Assembly: GCF_012927355.1 (NCBI RefSeq)
Contig: NZ_JABBGK010000006.1
Coordinates: forward strand, 62,001-126,000
Direction: 5' to 3'
Length of the DNA stretch: 64,000 nt
Source of the DNA: Rhizobium terricola
GTDB taxonomy: Bacteria; Pseudomonadota; Alphaproteobacteria; Rhizobiales; Rhizobiaceae
Positions 1 to 9,380 of this stretch are shown here, piece by piece (positions within the stretch are counted from its first letter, which is position 1; each line of letters begins with the position of its first letter). The notes under the pieces are model-generated. The model was not told the DNA's origin and did no database searches. It was given only the letters and a program-made list of their open reading frames with translations. Position numbers and translations under genes: made by a program.

Positions 1-2390
1 GCGAGAAGGACATAAGGCAGCTGCTTGCCGATGATGAATTCGAGGCGGGTGGTCGGCGTCACGTAGAAATTAATGATCGAGCCGAGTTCCTTTTCACGCA
101 CGACGCTCAGCGCACCGAGAATGGCGGGGATGAGCAGCAGCAGAAGGGGAATGACCGCCGGAACCATGGCGACCAGGCTCTTGACGTCCGGATTGTAGCG
201 ATAGCGCGTCTCCAGGGTGAAATTGCCCTTGGTCGCCTGTTCGCCATAGGTTTCGCGGATCTTTTCGGTGATCCAATGGGCGTGCATGCCCTGGACGTAG
301 CCGCTCACCGTCTCGGCACGCGTCGGCATGGCACCGTCGATCCACGCGCCGACCGCGACCGTGTCGCCGCGCAGCGCGTCCCGGCCGAAGTTCGGCGGGA
401 TCTCGATCGCGAGGCTCAGTTCGCCGCTTCGCATGCGCCGGTCGAGATCGGCATAGTCCGTGATCGGCGGCCTTTCGGTGAAATAACGGGATCCGGCGAG
501 CTGCGCGACATAGTCGTCACTGATCGTCGTCTGGTCATAATCGAGAACGGCAAAGGTTAGTTTCTCGACGTCGAGGTTGATGCCGTAGCCGATCACGAAC
601 ATCAGGATGACGCTGCCGAGGGTGGCGAGTGTGCCGCGGATCGGGTCGCGCTGCAGTTCGAGCGCTTCGCGGCGGGAGTAACTCAACATCCGCCGGAGGT
701 CGAAGAACCGGCCGAAGAGCGAACGGCGGGGGGCGGGGGCAGGGGCATGCACGAGCTCCGCCGGCGCCGCCACCGGAGTCTCCGCGGACGCGGTGACACT
801 CTCACCGGCGGACTTGTCGTCGATCGCGTCCTGGAGATAGGCGATGAAGGCCTCTTCGAGCGACTTCGCATTACGCTTTCCGACGATGTTGGCGGGTGTG
901 TCGCTGACCAGAACGGTGCCGGCATGCATCAGCGATATGCGATCGCAACGCTCGGCCTCGTTCATGAAGTGGGTCGAGACGAAGATCGTCACGCCGTCCT
1001 TGCGCGAGAGTTCGCCGAGGGTCTGCCAGAAGTCGTCGCGGGCGATCGGGTCGACGCCGGAGGTCGGTTCGTCGAGGATCAGGATCTCCGGCGCATGGAC
1101 CATGGCGACGGCGAGCGAAAGGCGCTGGCGGATGCCGAGCGGAAGAGCCTCGGGCAGGGCGTCCATCACGTCCAGAAGGTCGAAGCGTTCGGCCATTTCC
1201 CCTATGCGGGCCTCGATCCTGTCGCCGGGCAGGTCAAAGAGCCGGGCGTGGAGGTCGAGGTTCTGGCGGACGGTGAGTTCGCCGTAGAGCGAGAAGGCCT
1301 GGCTCATGTAGCCGATGCGCCGCCGCACGGCGAGGTCGGAACCGTCGACCTCGCGCCCGAACAGCTTGGCCGTGCCTTCGCTTGCCGTCAGCAGACCGGT
1401 CAGCATCTTCATCGTCGTGGTCTTGCCGCAGCCGTTCGAACCGAGAAATCCGAAGATCTCGCCACGCTCGATGCGAAAGCTAACGTCATTGACGGCGGTG
1501 AAGTCGCCGAAGCGCATCGACAGGTGATCGGCCTCGATGGCAATCTCGCCGTCAAGCGCCGGATCGCGCGGGGGAATGGAAAGCTCGCCGTGGCCGCTGC
1601 GCTTTTCTTCCGGCAGGAGCGCAATGAAGGCCTTGTCGAGGTTTGGCGCGCCGGTGCGATCCAGAAGGTCCTGAGGTGTTCCGGTGGCCAATACCTTGCC
1701 GTCGTCCATCGCGACCAGCCAGTCGAAACGGGCCGCCTCTTCCATATAGGCGGTCGCCACCACCACGGTCATGCCGGGGCGCCCCTTGCGGATGCGGTCG
1801 ATCAGCTCCCAGAACTGGCGGCGCGACAGCGGATCGACGCCGGTCGTCGGCTCGTCGAGGATCAGCAGGTCCGGATCGTGGATCAGGGCGCAGCAGAGGC
1901 CGAGCTTCTGCTTCATGCCGCCGGAGAGCTTTCCGGCCGGCCGGTCGGTGAAGGGCGCAAGGCCGGTGCTGTCGAGCAGGTCGGTGATGCGGCGCTTGCG
2001 TTCGCGGGCGTTGTGCCCGAACAGCCGGCCAAAGAAGTCGACATTCTCGAACACCGAGAGCGTCGGATAGAGGTTCTTGCCGAGGCCCTGGGGCATGTAG
2101 GCGATGCGCGGGCAGGTGCGCGCGCGATGCCCGCCATCGGACATGTCGCCACCGAGAACACGAACGGTTCCCTGCTGGACGGCACGGGCACCGGCGACCA
2201 GCGACAGCAGGCTTGACTTGCCGACGCCGTCCGGACCGAGGAGCCCGATCAGGCGTCCGCCCGGCAGGTCCAGCGTGATGTCCCTCAAGGCGCGCGTGCT
2301 GCCATAGGACAGCGAGACACCGTCGAGCGCCACCACGGCCTCGTCCGCCGGAGAGCCCGGCGGGAGCGGCAATTGGGGTGCGGTCGTCAT
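1..2390 (-). CDS. rbbA: RbbA-type ABC transporter: two fused ATPase domains plus ABC-2 permease (partial)
   Basis: The gene starts at the ATG at 2388-2390 and runs off the left edge, so about 796 codons are visible; E. coli RbbA has about 910 residues. Two ABC ATPase domains come first. The first has Walker [10 protein letters not shown], signature LSGGMKQ and Walker B LLILDEP. The second has Walker [10 protein letters not shown], a degenerate signature LPLGIRQ and LILDEP, as in RbbA. A linker rich in Ala and Pro follows, then the start of an ABC-2 membrane domain ([21 protein letters not shown]). The ATG overlaps the stop of the upstream HlyD-type gene (ATGA), so the two are translationally coupled. 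In enterics the order is yhiI-rbbA-yhhJ, so a second permease probably lies beyond the window. An export or envelope role is inferred; the substrate is unknown. Confidence 0.9.
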   Translation of the reverse strand, partial: MTTAPQLPLPPGSPADEAVVALDGVSLSYGSTRALRDITLDLPGGRLIGLLGPDGVGKSSLLSLVAGARAVQQGTVRVLGGDMSDGGHRARTCPRIAYMPQGLGKNLYPTLSVFENVDFFGRLFGHNARERKRRITDLLDSTGLAPFTDRPAGKLSGGMKQKLGLCCALIHDPDLLILDEPTTGVDPLSRRQFWELIDRIRKGRPGMTVVVATAYMEEAARFDWLVAMDDGKVLATGTPQDLLDRTGAPNLDKAFIALLPEEKRSGHGELSIPPRDPALDGEIAIEADHLSMRFGDFTAVNDVSFRIERGEIFGFLGSNGCGKTTTMKMLTGLLTASEGTAKLFGREVDGSDLAVRRRIGYMSQAFSLYGELTVRQNLDLHARLFDLPGDRIEARIGEMAERFDLLDVMDALPEALPLGIRQRLSLAVAMVHAPEILILDEPTSGVDPIARDDFWQTLGELSRKDGVTIFVSTHFMNEAERCDRISLMHAGTVLVSDTPANIVGKRNAKSLEEAFIAYLQDAIDDKSAGESVTASAETPVAAPAELVHAPAPAPRRSLFGRFFDLRRMLSYSRREALELQRDPIRGTLATLGSVILMFVIGYGINLDVEKLTFAVLDYDQTTISDDYVAQLAGSRYFTERPPITDYADLDRRMRSGELSLAIEIPPNFGRDALRGDTVAVGAWIDGAMPTRAETVSGYVQGMHAHWITEKIRETYGEQATKGNFTLETRYRYNPDVKSLVAMVPAVIPLLLLLIPAILGALSVVREKELGSIINFYVTPTTRLEFIIGKQLPYVLL

Positions 2391-3460
2391 TCGACGAGCG
2401 TACCGGTGAGGGCTGCCGGCCATTCCGCCTTGGGATCGACGCGGACATAGGCGACGCCCGGAAGCCCGGTCTTCACGAGCTGGATGTACTTCTGCAGGAG
2501 TTCGGGGCTGATCTTCGCCTTGACGCGGAACATCAGCTTTTCGCGCTCGATGGCGGTTTCGACCGATTTCGGGGTGAACTGGGCGACATTGGCGACATAG
2601 GAGACGGTCGCCGGGATCAGGCGTGTCGGAAGCGCATCGAGCTTCAGGCGCACCTCGGCACCGATGGCCAGCCGCCCGGCCTGGTCGGTCGGCAGGAAGA
2701 AGTTCATGTAGACATCGCCGAGGTCGACCAGGTTGACCACCTTGCCGCCGCCGGCAAGCACTTCGCCGGGCTGTGCGACGCGGAACTGGACCCTGCCGTC
2801 GCGCGGGGCGGTCAGCGTGCTGTCGTCGAGCTGGGTCTGGATGCTCTCGATCGCGGCCTTGGCCACGTCGCCGGCGGCTTCGGCGTCGATGACCTGCGCA
2901 TTGGCGGCGCTGATGCCGGCATCGGCGGACGCCGACTGGGCTTCGGCCGCGGCAACGGCGGCGCGTGCGCCTTCGGCCGCCGACCGGGCGTCTTCGAGCT
3001 GTTGCTGCGATATGGTGCTGCTGCCGGCCAGCTGCTCGGCGCGGACACGCTGGCGTTCCGCGCTGTCGGCCTGGATCTTGCGCTGGGCGAGGGCCGCTTC
3101 GGCGGCCCGCTTTTCCGCATTGCGCTGCGCGACCAGCGCTTTCGCGGTTTCCATGCCGATGTCGGCGCGCCGGGCTTCGGCCTGCGCCTGCCTGAGCTGG
3201 GTTTCCAGCTGGCGGACATCCATCTGGGCGATCTTGTCGCCGCGCTTCACGAAATCGCCTTCGTCGACGAAGATCTCGCTGACCCTGCCGGCCAGCTTGG
3301 TGGCGACATCGACCTCGACGGCCTCGATGCGGCCGTTGCCGCTGGCGATCCCGTCGGCGAGTTCGGAAGCCTCGAGCGACTGCCAGACATAGTAACCGCC
3401 GCCGGCCGCGAGCGCCAAGGCAAGCGCGACCAGGATCCCGTTTCGACGTGCTGAAGCCAC
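2387..3460 (-). CDS. HlyD/EmrA-family periplasmic adaptor (YhiI-like)
   Basis: This 357-residue protein has one N-terminal membrane anchor ([17 protein letters not shown]), then the HlyD layout: a first lipoyl half ([31 protein letters not shown]), a long Ala/Gln/Arg-rich coiled coil at about residues 75-190 ([17 protein letters not shown] and onward), the second half ([17 protein letters not shown]) and a beta-barrel region. Membrane-fusion proteins of this kind bridge an inner-membrane ABC exporter to the outer membrane. It overlaps the RbbA-type gene by 4 bases and is first in the operon. A perfect 14-bp palindrome lies about 60 bp upstream of the start and is the likely operator. The substrate cannot be told from sequence. 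Confidence 0.9.
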   Translation of the reverse strand: MASARRNGILVALALALAAGGGYYVWQSLEASELADGIASGNGRIEAVEVDVATKLAGRVSEIFVDEGDFVKRGDKIAQMDVRQLETQLRQAQAEARRADIGMETAKALVAQRNAEKRAAEAALAQRKIQADSAERQRVRAEQLAGSSTISQQQLEDARSAAEGARAAVAAAEAQSASADAGISAANAQVIDAEAAGDVAKAAIESIQTQLDDSTLTAPRDGRVQFRVAQPGEVLAGGGKVVNLVDLGDVYMNFFLPTDQAGRLAIGAEVRLKLDALPTRLIPATVSYVANVAQFTPKSVETAIEREKLMFRVKAKISPELLQKYIQLVKTGLPGVAYVRVDPKAEWPAALTGTLVE

Positions 3461-3521
3461 AGCCTGATACTCCTGTCATCGGGACGACAACCGGGTGGGC
3501 CGGAGGGGTCCGCATCATTTC

Positions 3522-3535
3522 TAATCAATTGATTA
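3522..3535. promoter_or_regulatory. Perfect palindrome upstream of the HlyD/RbbA operon, probable operator
   Basis: TAATCAATTGATTA is a perfect 14-bp palindrome 61 bp upstream of the adaptor start, in an AT-rich gap. A second short inverted repeat (ACATGC, 5 bases, GCATGT) follows at 3541-3557. Palindromes of this size are typical of TetR or MarR operators; no such regulator gene is adjacent, so the binding protein is unknown. Confidence 0.45.
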
Positions 3536-3613
3536 AAACAACATGCTGTTAGCATGTGCAATAGTCGGCCTGTTACAGTTCTGCGAAATTCAAGCGGTTG
3601 AAAATGACATAGG

Positions 3614-5020
3614 TCAAGTCGCCGACGAGGTTTGCGGCGGCTTCGGCCAGGCGCACACGCCGCCGGTCCAGGCCTCGAACAGCCGGCTGAGCTTCAGCAC
3701 CCGCAGATCGTCGAAGCGGGGGCCGACGATCTGCAGGCCGATCGGCATTCCGTCTTTCGAGAAACCGCAGTTGATCGATGCCGCCGGCTGCTCGGACATG
3801 TTCCACGGCACGGTGAAGGCGATATGTTCGAAAGGTCGTTCGGGGTCGTTGGTCGGCGAAGCCCACTCCGCCGGGTAGGACACGATGGGGTTGGTCGGGG
3901 AGAGCACCGCATCGACGGTGGAAAACAGTCGGCCGCAGGCCCTGCGCATTTCGATCGTCTGTCCGAAACCCTGGACGGCCTCGACGCCGCTGACGTCGGC
4001 ACCTTTCTCCGCCCAATGGTAGATGTATGGCAGGATCAGCGCGCGGCGCTCTTCGGGGAGGTTGCGGATATCGCCCCAGAACTTGGCACGCCAGAAGCTG
4101 TCGAGACCGTCGAGCATCACGCGCGAAAGCACCGGCCCGACGTCGACGACCGTGGCGCCGGCGTCCTCGAACATCCGGGCCGCCTTCAGCACTGCGTCAC
4201 GGATTTCGTCTTCGACCGGCAGGCCGCAACCGGCATCGAGCATGACGCCGATCTTCATGCCGCGCAGGTCGATCTCGCGGTCCAGCCAGTCGAAGTCATT
4301 GGGCGGCAGGCTGGTTCCATCGCGCCAGTCGGGTCGCGACAGCGTCGCCATGGCGATAGCCGCGTCATCGACGCAGCGGGTCATCGGCCCCGCGCAACGC
4401 CCGACATAGAAGGGGTCGACCGGGATGCGGCCGTTGCTCGGTTTGAAGCCGAACAGGCCGGTCCAGCCGGCGGGCAGGCGCACCGAGCCGCCGATGTCGG
4501 TGCCGATATGCAGGGGGCCGTAGCCGGCAGCGGCAGCTGCCGCCGCCCCGGCGCTCGACCCGCCGGGGTTCTTCGTCAGGTTCCAGGGATTGCGGCTTAA
4601 GGGGTGGAAGCTGGACAGGCCGGACGACAGCATGCCGTAGTCCGGGCAGGTCGTCTTGGCGAAGATCACGGCGCCGTCCTCGCGCAAGCGCGCCGCCGCC
4701 GGCGCGTCGGCCTCCGCCGGCACGAGATCGACCGCTGCAGTGCCGAGCGGTACGGGATGGCCCTTGGTGGCGATCAGTTCCTTGAGCGAGACCGGAATGC
4801 CGTCGAGCACGCCCTGCGGCGCATCTCTCAGCCAGCGCTCGGTGGAAGCCCTGGCCTGCTCGCGGGCAGTCTCGGGATCGTAGGCGTAGAGGGCGCAGAC
4901 ATGGGGCTCGAAGGCCTCGATGCGGGCCTCTACCGCGAGCCAATACTCGTAAGGCGTGAGCGTCTTGGCCCGGAAGTTGGCAAGAATATCCCTGATCGTC
5001 AGGTTCAGCACATCGCTCAT
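3614..5020 (-). CDS. Amidase (amidase-signature family)
   Basis: The protein has 468 residues and hydrolyses a carboxamide or related bond; the true substrate is not shown. The Ser-cisSer-Lys triad is visible: Lys in PVSLKELIA, the first Ser in NPGGSSAGAAA and the nucleophile in DIGGSVRLPAG. The start MSDVLNLTI is chosen because residues further upstream do not resemble the family. It lies 44 bp downstream of the DppF-type ATPase on the same strand and is the last gene of a peptide-type importer operon, so it probably cleaves an imported amide-containing compound. The family also includes GatA, but there is no gatC or gatB nearby and the length and context favour a catabolic amidase. Confidence 0.85.
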   Translation of the reverse strand: MSDVLNLTIRDILANFRAKTLTPYEYWLAVEARIEAFEPHVCALYAYDPETAREQARASTERWLRDAPQGVLDGIPVSLKELIATKGHPVPLGTAAVDLVPAEADAPAAARLREDGAVIFAKTTCPDYGMLSSGLSSFHPLSRNPWNLTKNPGGSSAGAAAAAAAGYGPLHIGTDIGGSVRLPAGWTGLFGFKPSNGRIPVDPFYVGRCAGPMTRCVDDAAIAMATLSRPDWRDGTSLPPNDFDWLDREIDLRGMKIGVMLDAGCGLPVEDEIRDAVLKAARMFEDAGATVVDVGPVLSRVMLDGLDSFWRAKFWGDIRNLPEERRALILPYIYHWAEKGADVSGVEAVQGFGQTIEMRRACGRLFSTVDAVLSPTNPIVSYPAEWASPTNDPERPFEHIAFTVPWNMSEQPAASINCGFSKDGMPIGLQIVGPRFDDLRVLKLSRLFEAWTGGVCAWPKPPQTSSAT

Positions 5021-5064
5021 GTCTCTATCCGCTTCCTTCAAGAAATCGATCCGGGATGTATTCC

Positions 5065-6060
5065 TCAGGATGTTGTCGGGGGCGTCTGCGTGATCTTGTC
5101 TTCTGCTCGATGACAGGCGGCATGCCGCCCCGGTAGGATGGCGCGCAATTCCGGCGTCTCCCGGGCGCAGCGTTCGACCGCCAGCGGGCATCGGTTGCGG
5201 AAGGTGCAGCCTGTTGCCGTATCATCGGCTTGCGGCTTTACCGGCTGCATCTCTCCGGCTGGACGGCCGAACCGGTCGATGGCGGGCTCGGCATCGGCGA
5301 GCACTTGCGTATACGGATGAATCGGCCGCTCGAAGACCTGATGGGCGGGGCCGGTCTCGACCAGGCGTCCGCGATACATCACCCCGACACGGTCGGCGAT
5401 GCAGTCGACCACGGCGAGGTTGTGGGTGATGAACAGGAAGGTGACGCCGCGCCGTTGTCTGAGGTCCATCAGAAGGTTCAGCACCTGCGCCTGGATGGAC
5501 AGGTCGAGGGCCGAGACCGGTTCGTCGGCGACCACCAGCCTGGGCTCGGTGACGAGCGCGCGGGCAATCGCGATGCGCTGCCGCTGTCCGCCGGAGAATT
5601 CGTGCGGATGTCGTTCCGCATGCTCGGCTTTCAGCCCTACGCTTTCGAGAGTATCGACGACACGGTCGCGGATTTCTGCGCGGGACGGCTTGCGGGCGAG
5701 AACATGCAGAGGCTCGGCGACGATGCGGCCGACCCGTTGGCGCGGATCAAGCGAGGCGAACGGATCCTGGAACACCATTTGGAAGTTCTCGCGCCGGCGC
5801 ATCAGCTCTTTCGACGGGAGGGCGAACAGGTCTTCGCCCGCGAAGAACACCTGACCGGCTGTCGGCCGGTCGAGCGCCATCACCAGCCGCGCCAGCGTGG
5901 ACTTTCCGCAGCCGCTCTCGCCGACGATGCCGAAGATCTCGCCGGCCTCGACCGTCAGCGACACCTTATCGAGCGCGCGGGTCACATGGGCAGGCCCGAA
6001 GAGTGTGCGGCTGACATAGTCGCGAGAGAGTGAGCGGATATCAAGGAGGGGACCGGTCAT
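5065..6060 (-). CDS. Peptide-type ABC transporter ATPase (DppF/OppF-like)
   Basis: This 331-residue ATPase has Walker A GESGCGKST, a Q-loop in QMVFQDPFASLDP, signature FSGGQRQRIAIARAL and Walker B RLVVADEP. The C-terminal extension with a Cys-containing motif (TGCTFRNRCPLA) is the oligopeptide/dipeptide ABC C-terminal domain and may hold an Fe-S cluster as in DppD/DppF. It is cytoplasmic and pairs with the ATPase at 6266-7267. The two ATPase genes are separated by a 158-bp palindromic repeat element, while the other internal junctions of this transporter overlap by 4 bases, so this gene may be expressed at a different level. Confidence 0.9.
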   Translation of the reverse strand: MTGPLLDIRSLSRDYVSRTLFGPAHVTRALDKVSLTVEAGEIFGIVGESGCGKSTLARLVMALDRPTAGQVFFAGEDLFALPSKELMRRRENFQMVFQDPFASLDPRQRVGRIVAEPLHVLARKPSRAEIRDRVVDTLESVGLKAEHAERHPHEFSGGQRQRIAIARALVTEPRLVVADEPVSALDLSIQAQVLNLLMDLRQRRGVTFLFITHNLAVVDCIADRVGVMYRGRLVETGPAHQVFERPIHPYTQVLADAEPAIDRFGRPAGEMQPVKPQADDTATGCTFRNRCPLAVERCARETPELRAILPGRHAACHRAEDKITQTPPTTS

Positions 6061-6074
6061 GGCATGGTTGTCCC

Positions 6075-6232
6075 TTGCCCCTCATCCGCCTGCCGGCACC
6101 TTCTCCCCGTGAACGGGGAGAAGGCCGCTTCCCGCATCCTCGACGCGATGTTGTGTTTAGTCTCGGCGGTGGCGTTCCTCGCTGGCCGTCCCCTCTCCCC
6201 GTTTGCGGGGAGAGGGTCAGGGTGAGGGGCAA
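6075..6232. repeat. Rhizobial intergenic palindromic element (RIME-like), copy 1
   Basis: The element is bounded by 10-base inverted ends (TTGCCCCTCA and its complement). It holds two perfect hairpins: CCTTCTCCCCG, 4 bases, complement (6099-6124) and CCCTCTCCCCG, 4 bases, complement (6191-6216). It has no coding potential. An element with the same parts in reverse orientation lies at 43173-43326. Size and paired palindromes resemble the Rhizobium intergenic mosaic elements. It sits inside the importer operon between the two ATPase genes and may form RNA hairpins in the transcript. Confidence 0.8.
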
Positions 6233-6265
6233 CGGGGCGGATGCCCCGTCGCAGCAACGGTCGGT

Positions 6266-7267
6266 TCATCGCGTTTCTCCCTCCATGGCCCGGATGCAGC
6301 GCACGCCACGGCTGTCGGCAAAGTCCTGCCAGTCGGGTTCGGCGGCGCTGCAGGCGTCGATGCGGTCGGGACAGCGGTCGGAAAAGACGCAGCCCGGAGG
6401 CAGGCGGTCGAAGGGGGGAACCGTGCCGCGGATGGTCGGAAGGCGGCCACCGTCGCCGACGCGGCGGGGCACTGCGCCGATGAGGCCGCGGGTGTAGGGA
6501 TTGAGCGGATCGGTCAGGACCGCCCGCGTTCCGCCTTCCTCCATCCGCCGTCCGGAATAGAGAACGAGGGTCCGATCACACATGCGGGCGATCACGCCGA
6601 GATCGTGGCTCACCAGCATCAGCGCCATGCGGTATTCGCTGGTCAGATCGTCGAGGATGTCGAGCACTTCCGCCTGCACCGTGACGTCGAGCGCGGTGGT
6701 CGGCTCGTCGGCAATCAACAGGGCCGGCTTCGGGGCAAGTGCGATGGCAATGCCGACCCGCTGGCGCTGGCCGCCGGAGAGTTCATGCGGATAGCTCTTC
6801 GCCCTGCGCCTGGCATCGGGAATGCGCACCTGGTCCATCAGCTCGATCGCCTGCGCCCGCGCGTCGCGCCAGGACAGACCGCGATGCCAGACCAGACCTT
6901 CGGCGATCTGGTCGCCGATGGTCATGGCCGGGTTAAGGGCTGTCATGGGTTCCTGGAAGATCATGCCGATCTGATTGCCGCGGATGTCGCAGAGCCGCTC
7001 CTCCGTCGATGACAGAAGGTTCTCTCCGGCGAAGCTGATCGTGCCCGCCGCCTTCGCGACCGATGGCAATAGGCCCATGATGGAAAGCGCCAGCAGGGTC
7101 TTGCCGGATCCGCTCTCGCCGACGACGCCGAGCGTTTCGCCGGCCGGGAGGTCGAAGGATATGTCGGACAGCACCCGTGCGCTGCGGCCGGTGCGGTCGA
7201 TGGAGATCGACAGGTCGCGCACCGAGAGGAGGGGGCGATCGGGATGCTCGGGAGGCGACTGGGTCAT
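6266..7267 (-). CDS. Peptide-type ABC transporter ATPase (DppD/OppD-like)
   Basis: The 333-residue protein has Walker A GESGSGKTL, the Q-loop in MIFQEPMTALNPAMT, signature LSGGQRQRVGIAIAL and Walker B LLIADEPTTALDVTVQ, plus the C-terminal oligopeptide-ABC extension (PPGCVFSDRCPDRIDAC). It is the first of the two nucleotide-binding subunits. Its ATG overlaps the stop of the permease gene upstream by 4 bases (ATGA), which indicates coupled translation. It powers import of the ligand delivered by the binding protein encoded at 9381-10910. Confidence 0.9.
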   Translation of the reverse strand: MTQSPPEHPDRPLLSVRDLSISIDRTGRSARVLSDISFDLPAGETLGVVGESGSGKTLLALSIMGLLPSVAKAAGTISFAGENLLSSTEERLCDIRGNQIGMIFQEPMTALNPAMTIGDQIAEGLVWHRGLSWRDARAQAIELMDQVRIPDARRRAKSYPHELSGGQRQRVGIAIALAPKPALLIADEPTTALDVTVQAEVLDILDDLTSEYRMALMLVSHDLGVIARMCDRTLVLYSGRRMEEGGTRAVLTDPLNPYTRGLIGAVPRRVGDGGRLPTIRGTVPPFDRLPPGCVFSDRCPDRIDACSAAEPDWQDFADSRGVRCIRAMEGETR

Positions 7268-8115
7268 GCGGCGCCCCCGTCGCGAGGATCGAGCAGGTCG
7301 CGCAGACCGTCGCCGAGCATGTTGAAGCCGAGGACGGTGAAGGCGATGGCGAGGCCTGGCAGGATGGCAAGCCAGGGTGCTGCACCAAGATAGGTCTGGG
7401 CGTCCGCCAGCATCCGGCCCCAGGTGGGTGCCGGCGGCGGCATGCCGAGGCCGAGAAAGGAGAGCCCCGCCTCGGTCAGGATCGCAAGGCCGAGCTGGAT
7501 CGTCGCCTGGACGATGATCTGGTTCGCGATGTTCGGTAGGACATGTTCGACGGTGATGAGGAACTGGCCCTTCCCGGCGCCGCGTGCGGCGAGCACGTAG
7601 TCGCGCGACCAGATCTGTTGGGCAGCACCTGCGGTGACGCGGGCGAAGACAGGGACCATGAAGGTGGCGATGGCGATGATCGCGGTGAAGCGGCCGGTCC
7701 CGATCAGTGCCCCGAGCATCATGGCCGAGAGGATCGGTGGAACGGCGAAGATCACGTCATTGGTGCGCATGACAAGCGCTTCGACCACACCGCGCCGTGC
7801 GGCGGCGATTACGCCCAGCACCGTGCCGATCGAGGCGCCGATCGCGACTGCGGCAGCGGCCGTCGACAGGGAGTTCCAGGCGCCGGCCATCAGCATCGAG
7901 GCGATGTCGCGGCCGAACTGGTCGGTGCCCAGGAGGCCATGGGCGAGCGGCGGCTTCAGCTTGTGGATGATCTGCATCTTCGCCGGAGGCAGGGGCGTCC
8001 AGACGAGCGAGAGCAGCGCCAGCGCGAGCAGGACAAGGATGATGATGCCGCCGATCGCGAGATTGGGGCGGCGCAGTTGTCTGGAGAGATCACTCGTTCC
8101 GGAGCGTGCGGTCAT
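7264..8115 (-). CDS. Peptide-type ABC transporter permease (DppC-like)
   Basis: The 283-residue inner-membrane subunit begins MTARSGTSDL, chosen because this ATG overlaps the TGA of the preceding permease gene by 4 bases. It has an N-terminal membrane segment (IILVLLALALLSLVW), the DppC-type motif HGLLGTDQFGRDIAS, and the permease EAA loop (ARGAGKGQFLITVEHVLPN). About six membrane helices are expected. It forms the translocation pore with the DppB-like subunit. Confidence 0.9.
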   Translation of the reverse strand: MTARSGTSDLSRQLRRPNLAIGGIIILVLLALALLSLVWTPLPPAKMQIIHKLKPPLAHGLLGTDQFGRDIASMLMAGAWNSLSTAAAAVAIGASIGTVLGVIAAARRGVVEALVMRTNDVIFAVPPILSAMMLGALIGTGRFTAIIAIATFMVPVFARVTAGAAQQIWSRDYVLAARGAGKGQFLITVEHVLPNIANQIIVQATIQLGLAILTEAGLSFLGLGMPPPAPTWGRMLADAQTYLGAAPWLAILPGLAIAFTVLGFNMLGDGLRDLLDPRDGGAA

Positions 8116-9062
8116 CGCGTGCGGCTCCTCAGGCGCGGATCGAGAACCAGATAGGACAGATCGACCAGGAAGTTCATGACGATGACGAGGCCTGCGAAGA
8201 ACAGCACCACGTCCTGCATGACGATCACGTCGCGCTGGGCGAGCGCCTGATAGGCGAGGCGCCCGAGCCCCGGCAGGTTGAAGACGTTCTCGATCAGGAT
8301 CGCGCCGGCGATCAGGAAGGTGAATTGCAGGCCGAGAATTGTGACGACGGGCACCAGGGCATTCGGCACCGCATGCCGCCATAGCGCCACCCGGCGCGGC
8401 AGGCCCTTGGCACGGGCGGTGCGGACGAAGTCTTCGTGCAGAACCTCGAGCACCGAGGCGCGGGTCACGCGGGTCAGTACGCCCGCCTGCGGCAGGGCAA
8501 GGGCGATCGCGGGGAGCGTCAGGGCCTTAATTCCGGCCAGAAGCCCCGCGTCCCAACCCGGAAAACCGCCGGCTGGCATCCAGCCGAGAGTGACGGAAAA
8601 GGCGAGGATCAGCAACAGCGCGACCCAGAAGCCCGGAACCGCGATGAAAGCCTGCGACAGAACTCCGCCCACATAATCCAGTGCCGAATTGCGCATGGCG
8701 GCGGAGGCGACGCCGAGCGGGATGGCGATCAAGACCGAGAGGACGATTGCGATGACGGCGAGCGGCAGGGTGACCGCCAGCCTTTCGGCGATCAGGCCCG
8801 CGACCGGGACGCCATAGGTGTAGGACCGGCCGAGGTCGCCGGTCAGTGCCGCAGAGAGCCATTGCAGGTAGCGGACGGGAAGCGGCTGGTCGAGCCCGAG
8901 TTCAAGGCGCAGCGCAGCCAGTGTGTCGGGGCTCGCCGAGGTGCCGAGCATGATCGATGCCGGGTCTCCCGGCAGTACGTCCATAACGACGAAGATGAGC
9001 GCGGAGACGGCCGCGAGGGTCAGGACCAGACTGCCAATGCGCCGGGCGAGAAGTGTCAGCAT
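8112..9062 (-). CDS. Peptide-type ABC transporter permease (DppB-like)
   Basis: The 316-residue protein has the family N-terminus (LLARRIGSLVLTLAAVSALIF, then DVLPGDPASIMLG), repeated hydrophobic helices and the EAA loop (RTARAKGLPRRVALWRHAVPN). It is the first permease gene after the binding-protein gene and overlaps the DppC-like gene by 4 bases. A different palindromic repeat fills the 318-bp gap between it and the binding-protein gene. Confidence 0.9.
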   Translation of the reverse strand: MLTLLARRIGSLVLTLAAVSALIFVVMDVLPGDPASIMLGTSASPDTLAALRLELGLDQPLPVRYLQWLSAALTGDLGRSYTYGVPVAGLIAERLAVTLPLAVIAIVLSVLIAIPLGVASAAMRNSALDYVGGVLSQAFIAVPGFWVALLLILAFSVTLGWMPAGGFPGWDAGLLAGIKALTLPAIALALPQAGVLTRVTRASVLEVLHEDFVRTARAKGLPRRVALWRHAVPNALVPVVTILGLQFTFLIAGAILIENVFNLPGLGRLAYQALAQRDVIVMQDVVLFFAGLVIVMNFLVDLSYLVLDPRLRSRTR

Positions 9063-9125
9063 AGGGGCTTACTCCCCTCATGTGATCTCTCAGTTTTGTC
9101 GGCTCGCTTCTTTCGTCTTGTCAAA

Positions 9126-9320
9126 CCACCCCCCTCAAGGGGGGAGATCGCGCGTGGATCGCTACCGCCATGCCGATCGGTGTCGGGTTGGGCAGGGAGG
9201 AAAAACTCCCGACTGACGAGAAGGGAAAACCGATTCTCAACGCCGACCGCAATGTGCATAGGGCAGCTCCTCCCGATCTCCACCCTTGAGGGGGAGATGC
9301 CCGGCAGGGCAGAGGGGGGT
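9126..9320. repeat. Second type of intergenic inverted-repeat element
   Basis: This fills most of the 318-bp gap 9063-9380 between the binding-protein and permease genes. A 19-base arm (9132-9150, CCCTCAAGGGGGGAGATCG) is matched by an inverted copy at 9274-9292 with one mismatch. The segment ends in AGAGGGGGGT, a rough complement of the left end. The centre (9151-9273) has no credible gene. It differs in sequence from the elements at 6075 and 43173, so it is a separate repeat family. In the transcript it would fold into a long stem. Confidence 0.65.
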
Positions 9321-9380
9321 ATGATGCTCATGGCTCGTCTCGCAGGGGGCTGGGAACCAGCGCGGTGCTTACCCTGTCAC

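Noticed and set aside
747-2216. Long plus-strand frame of about 489 codons
   Set aside because: It lies opposite the RbbA-type ATPase domains, which show clear Walker motifs; its composition (Gly, Arg, Asp, His) is that of an antisense shadow in GC-rich DNA.
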